Shown here piece after piece: positions 61,470 to 64,000 of a stretch of DNA of 64,000 nucleotides; the first letter of the stretch is position 1, and every line of letters starts with the position of its first letter. The notes below the pieces were generated by a model. The model was not told the DNA's origin and ran no database searches. It saw nothing but the letters and a program-made list of their open reading frames with translations. The position numbers were made by a program, and so were the translations under genes. Source of the stretch: Phoronis australis (taxonomy: Eukaryota > Phoronida > Phoronidae); the NCBI GenBank assembly GCA_002633005.1, contig NMRA01000155.1:243844-307843 (forward strand), read 5' to 3'.

Positions 61470-61567
61470 CTCGTGCAACTGTATACTGTCGCTTTTACAG
61501 TGCAAAAAGGCGTTGTGGTGTGTACAAACATTTCTGTTGATTCAGTAAGCGCCTCCCACCAAGACCA

Positions 61568-62362
61568 ATGTTTGTATCTTGTTTTTTTGTCATCGCGATA
61601 TTTATGTGTTCGTGCCAAGGCAACGTTATGAAGGTAGAACATTTCAGGAAACTTCACGGTTCCGATAATTTAGGAAATGCTCAGGTGTTCCGCACTTATT
61701 CAGTTACGACGTTATCAGAATGTGCGCTAGGCTGCATATCTGAAGATTGTAAGTCGTTCAGTTGTGATGGCCATGAAAAGATTTGCGAGCTATGCTCATC
61801 AGTAGCCAATTCGACGTCACAGTCGTCTCGGCGCACCGGTTTTAGTCATTGGCGAGTTGCTGCGGTTAATGAAGGATTGGTCGAAGAATCACATATGCTG
61901 ACTTCAAACAACACCTCAGTGTGGATAAGCGATGGCACTTCTCAGTCAACACCTATCATTTCTACGACGACAATCGATACTGTTCCCACCACTACTGACC
62001 TAATGACAAGAATCGCTGCGTATGCGACTGTTGAGCCTGCAACAACAGCCAATAAGTCTACCGACACTAAACCAAGAACTGCTTCTGAGACGACGCCTGC
62101 TGAACCTGCACTAACCATCGCTAAATCGTCTATTTCTCAGTGGACAACCTTTTATGGTTATGCTTCTACTGATCAACCAACACCAACTACCACTGAGTCG
62201 ACAACTTCTTCTGATGACTCATCTGACGAGACGATACAAACCACCGTCGTAGCGACGTCATCAAAAACTTCCTCTCAAACTACGTCTACTGAGGTGATAA
62301 CAACCATCACAGAAACTCCACTTTCAAAAGCTGACCCGGATTTACTCGAGAATCTCAACTGA
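61568..62362 (+). CDS. Secreted PAN-domain, Ser/Thr-rich protein, PAN gene 3
   Basis: 264 residues, intact, without introns. It has a signal peptide (residues 1-18), then a PAN/apple-like domain with the five cysteines of copy 1 plus one extra Cys (FSCDGHEK where copy 1 has FNYNSYEK), then a Ser/Thr/Pro-rich tail with a different repeat content from copy 1 (insertion of DETIQTTVVATSSKTSS). The ending matches copy 1 (FLENLN or LLENLN). It lies in the same orientation upstream of carboxylesterase gene C. Likely an extracellular glycoprotein; ligand unknown. Confidence 0.87.
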   Translation: MFVSCFFVIAIFMCSCQGNVMKVEHFRKLHGSDNLGNAQVFRTYSVTTLSECALGCISEDCKSFSCDGHEKICELCSSVANSTSQSSRRTGFSHWRVAAVNEGLVEESHMLTSNNTSVWISDGTSQSTPIISTTTIDTVPTTTDLMTRIAAYATVEPATTANKSTDTKPRTASETTPAEPALTIAKSSISQWTTFYGYASTDQPTPTTTESTTSSDDSSDETIQTTVVATSSKTSSQTTSTEVITTITETPLSKADPDLLENLN

Positions 62363-63601
62363 CACCCGTGAGCTGAGGTTCCTTAATTGGGAGTGAATTC
62401 AAGGGACGAGCTACTTGGATGGGTAACTTTTTCACGGTCAGAAAGGATTGTTTTTCGGATAAAATTCCGTACGCAATTGTTTACGTTTGGGTTGCAAGAG
62501 ATTTGTGTTTTTTCGTATATTTCAAATTGTATTTAAAGGAATGAAATCCAAAGAGATGTCACTCTGTTTAAATGCATTACATTAACTTTTCTGACTTATT
62601 TGAACTCTCTAGTAAAAGTCTGTGTTGGGAAAAACTACATAAGACTTTTTCATTTCCAACAAGTGGGCTCTTAATAGTACTTAGATCTACCATAGGGAAG
62701 ATTTTCATCTTGCCGACTCTCGAAAATAGTGGACAGGTATCTCTTAATTTCTTAGCAGCACTTGTGTAAGATATAGTCGTGTTTCCCTCGGAGGAAAAAG
62801 CGTCTGTGTGCGTGATTTTTGGAGTGGACGCATTATTAGTTATTCTGTAGTCATTTTAAGGTTATGTAGAACAATCCCCATTGTTGCGTTGAAATATCTG
62901 GATAAAAGTAAGCAGTATTATTAAGTGGTGGTTGTGTGCAGCAATCACTGTTTGTGACACCATGAGACTGATGGAGACTAAGCTAAGTGCCCATTCTTTT
63001 AGACATTCGGTGCGAAATGTACTCCATTTTAGTTCTACTAACCCAAAAATGAACGCTTTTGTGGGGATTAAAATCGGGAAAGGTATCTTCATTTCGTACG
63101 GCCATCAAAAAAACCATCTTCTTCATCCAGTATGTATGCCATCTCCCGGAGGAAAGTCCAATGTCTTTATGCAATCATGGGTATTATATATTGTTCATTT
63201 TAGCCCTCCCTAGAAGTTAATGGGTGTTTTGATAGAGTTATCATTTTGATATGCATGTATGTGCATGTAAAAATTGCATTAGTTTGCGCTTACTCTTTAT
63301 TATCTCTTTTTGATCGTATTGATAAATCTGTTCATTCTTTCAAAGCCAGAGTTCTAAGTAGGATGTTGGGTGCAGATTGTGAAAACATGAATAGTTTTTT
63401 GTTATCTTTAAATGTACAAAAGGTACATACAAAGCGCTGTTTGTTCTATTTAAACAACATCAAAACACGCAACAGGATTATCAAAATCATTTGATTTCAA
63501 CAAAGAAATCCGAAAACGTGCTTGCTTGAAAATACTGCGAATGAACTCACTTGTCGCCTTTGCTCGAGTTGCCAGTTCAGTGGTCGCCCTCTCGTGGCAA
63601 C

Positions 63602-63609
63602 TACATGTA
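63602..63609. repeat. TACATGTA, present in unit 3 and absent in unit 2
   Basis: Unit 3 reads ggcaacTACATGTAggtcgg; unit 2 at about 39720 reads ggcaacTAggtcgg. Confidence 0.9.
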
Positions 63610-63807
63610 GGTCGGTTAAGGCTCTCGTGTGCGGTGACCGTAAATAACCTATTCAACTAGAGGCTTTTGTTGCCTATTCTTTATACTGGAACTGGGACTG
63701 AAAAGGTGTTCGTCATGAAAGGTTTAAACACTGACATCTAGTGATATACAAGTATGCTTAAGTAAACGGAGTGAATAAAGCGATTTCGCAATTCTTTGTA
63801 CTGGTTC

Positions 63808-63815
63808 TTTAAAAG
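63808..63815 (+). promoter_or_regulatory. TATA-like TTTAAAAG of carboxylesterase gene C
   Basis: Same octamer and spacing (85 bp) as in gene B. Confidence 0.35.
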
Positions 63816-63892
63816 ATAGACGACGTGACTGTCTCGACGCACATGCCTTCGCGAAAGTATTAGTGTGCACTAGCTGTATAACGACGTACAGG

Positions 63893-64000
63893 ATGAGAAT
63901 TATAGTATTTTTCGTGTCTTGTGCAGTCTTGTTTGTCGGAGTGTTAGGCGTAGACTCGGTAGTAAACGTGAAGGGTGGAAAATTGAAAGGTGAGTGGTCT
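63893..64000 (+). CDS. Carboxylesterase gene C, first 36 codons (cut by window end)
   Basis: Starts MRIIVFFVSC and continues through the signal peptide into the first strand of domain 1 ([14 protein letters not shown]). It differs from gene B at one residue (Ser7 to Phe) over this length and is less like gene A. It shows that the array goes on beyond the window. Whether the whole gene is intact cannot be seen. Confidence 0.88.
   Translation, partial: MRIIVFFVSCAVLFVGVLGVDSVVNVKGGKLKGEWS

Larger units (their letters stand above)
62363..63892. other. 3' flank of PAN gene 3 and upstream region of gene C
   Basis: No gene. It aligns with 43150-44520 and 38640-39925. TACATGTA at 63602 is missing from the matching sites in unit 2. 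Confidence 0.6.

Noticed and set aside
1-64000. tRNA or rRNA genes
   Set aside because: No segment with convincing tRNA A and B boxes plus acceptor stem, and no rRNA-like conserved blocks, was found by eye. A covariance-model scan would be decisive.

Overview
The window looks like nuclear DNA from a marine invertebrate: AT-rich, GT-AG introns, several non-LTR retrotransposon remnants, TIR elements and many TACATGTA octamers. No diagnostic marker fixes the phylum; hemichordate, echinoderm, mollusc or brachiopod are all possible, and this is inference.

Layout. 1-8488 is single-copy flank with one recognisable gene, the last exon of an arginine-glycine-rich protein (5960-7071). From about 8489 to the end runs a segmental tandem array. 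Each unit holds, in order, a non-coding block R1, a gene for a small secreted PAN-domain/Ser-Thr-rich protein, a seven-exon carboxylesterase-family gene, a broken THAP-type element and a MITE. Unit 1 is 8489-35670, unit 2 is 35671-58980, and unit 3 starts at 58981 and is cut by the window end. Unit 1 carries extra insertions, an assembly gap (11895-12666) and an antisense LINE relic. In unit 2 the PAN module is doubled and both copies are broken. A lone N (39926) sits exactly on that duplication junction.

Main genes. Carboxylesterase genes A (22800-33379) and B (44521-56709) each join into a clean 1104-residue frame with identical exon lengths and phases. The protein is two carboxylesterase domains in one secreted chain. 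Domain 1 has lost all three catalytic residues (Ser to Gly211, Glu to Gly332, His to Ala447) and a normal oxyanion loop. Domain 2 keeps Ser745, Glu868 and His974. The start of domain 2 is encoded on the same exon as the end of domain 1, so this is a real fusion and not two merged gene models. A third copy (C) begins at 63893.

Other signals. TACATGTA is far more frequent than base composition predicts. It is present or absent between otherwise matching array copies as a 6-bp insertion at TA, as expected for excision footprints of a Tc1-like transposon. A 1.6-kb TIR element inside intron 3 of gene B and a LINE inside a PAN copy can both be defined exactly, because an empty paralogous site lies in the same window.
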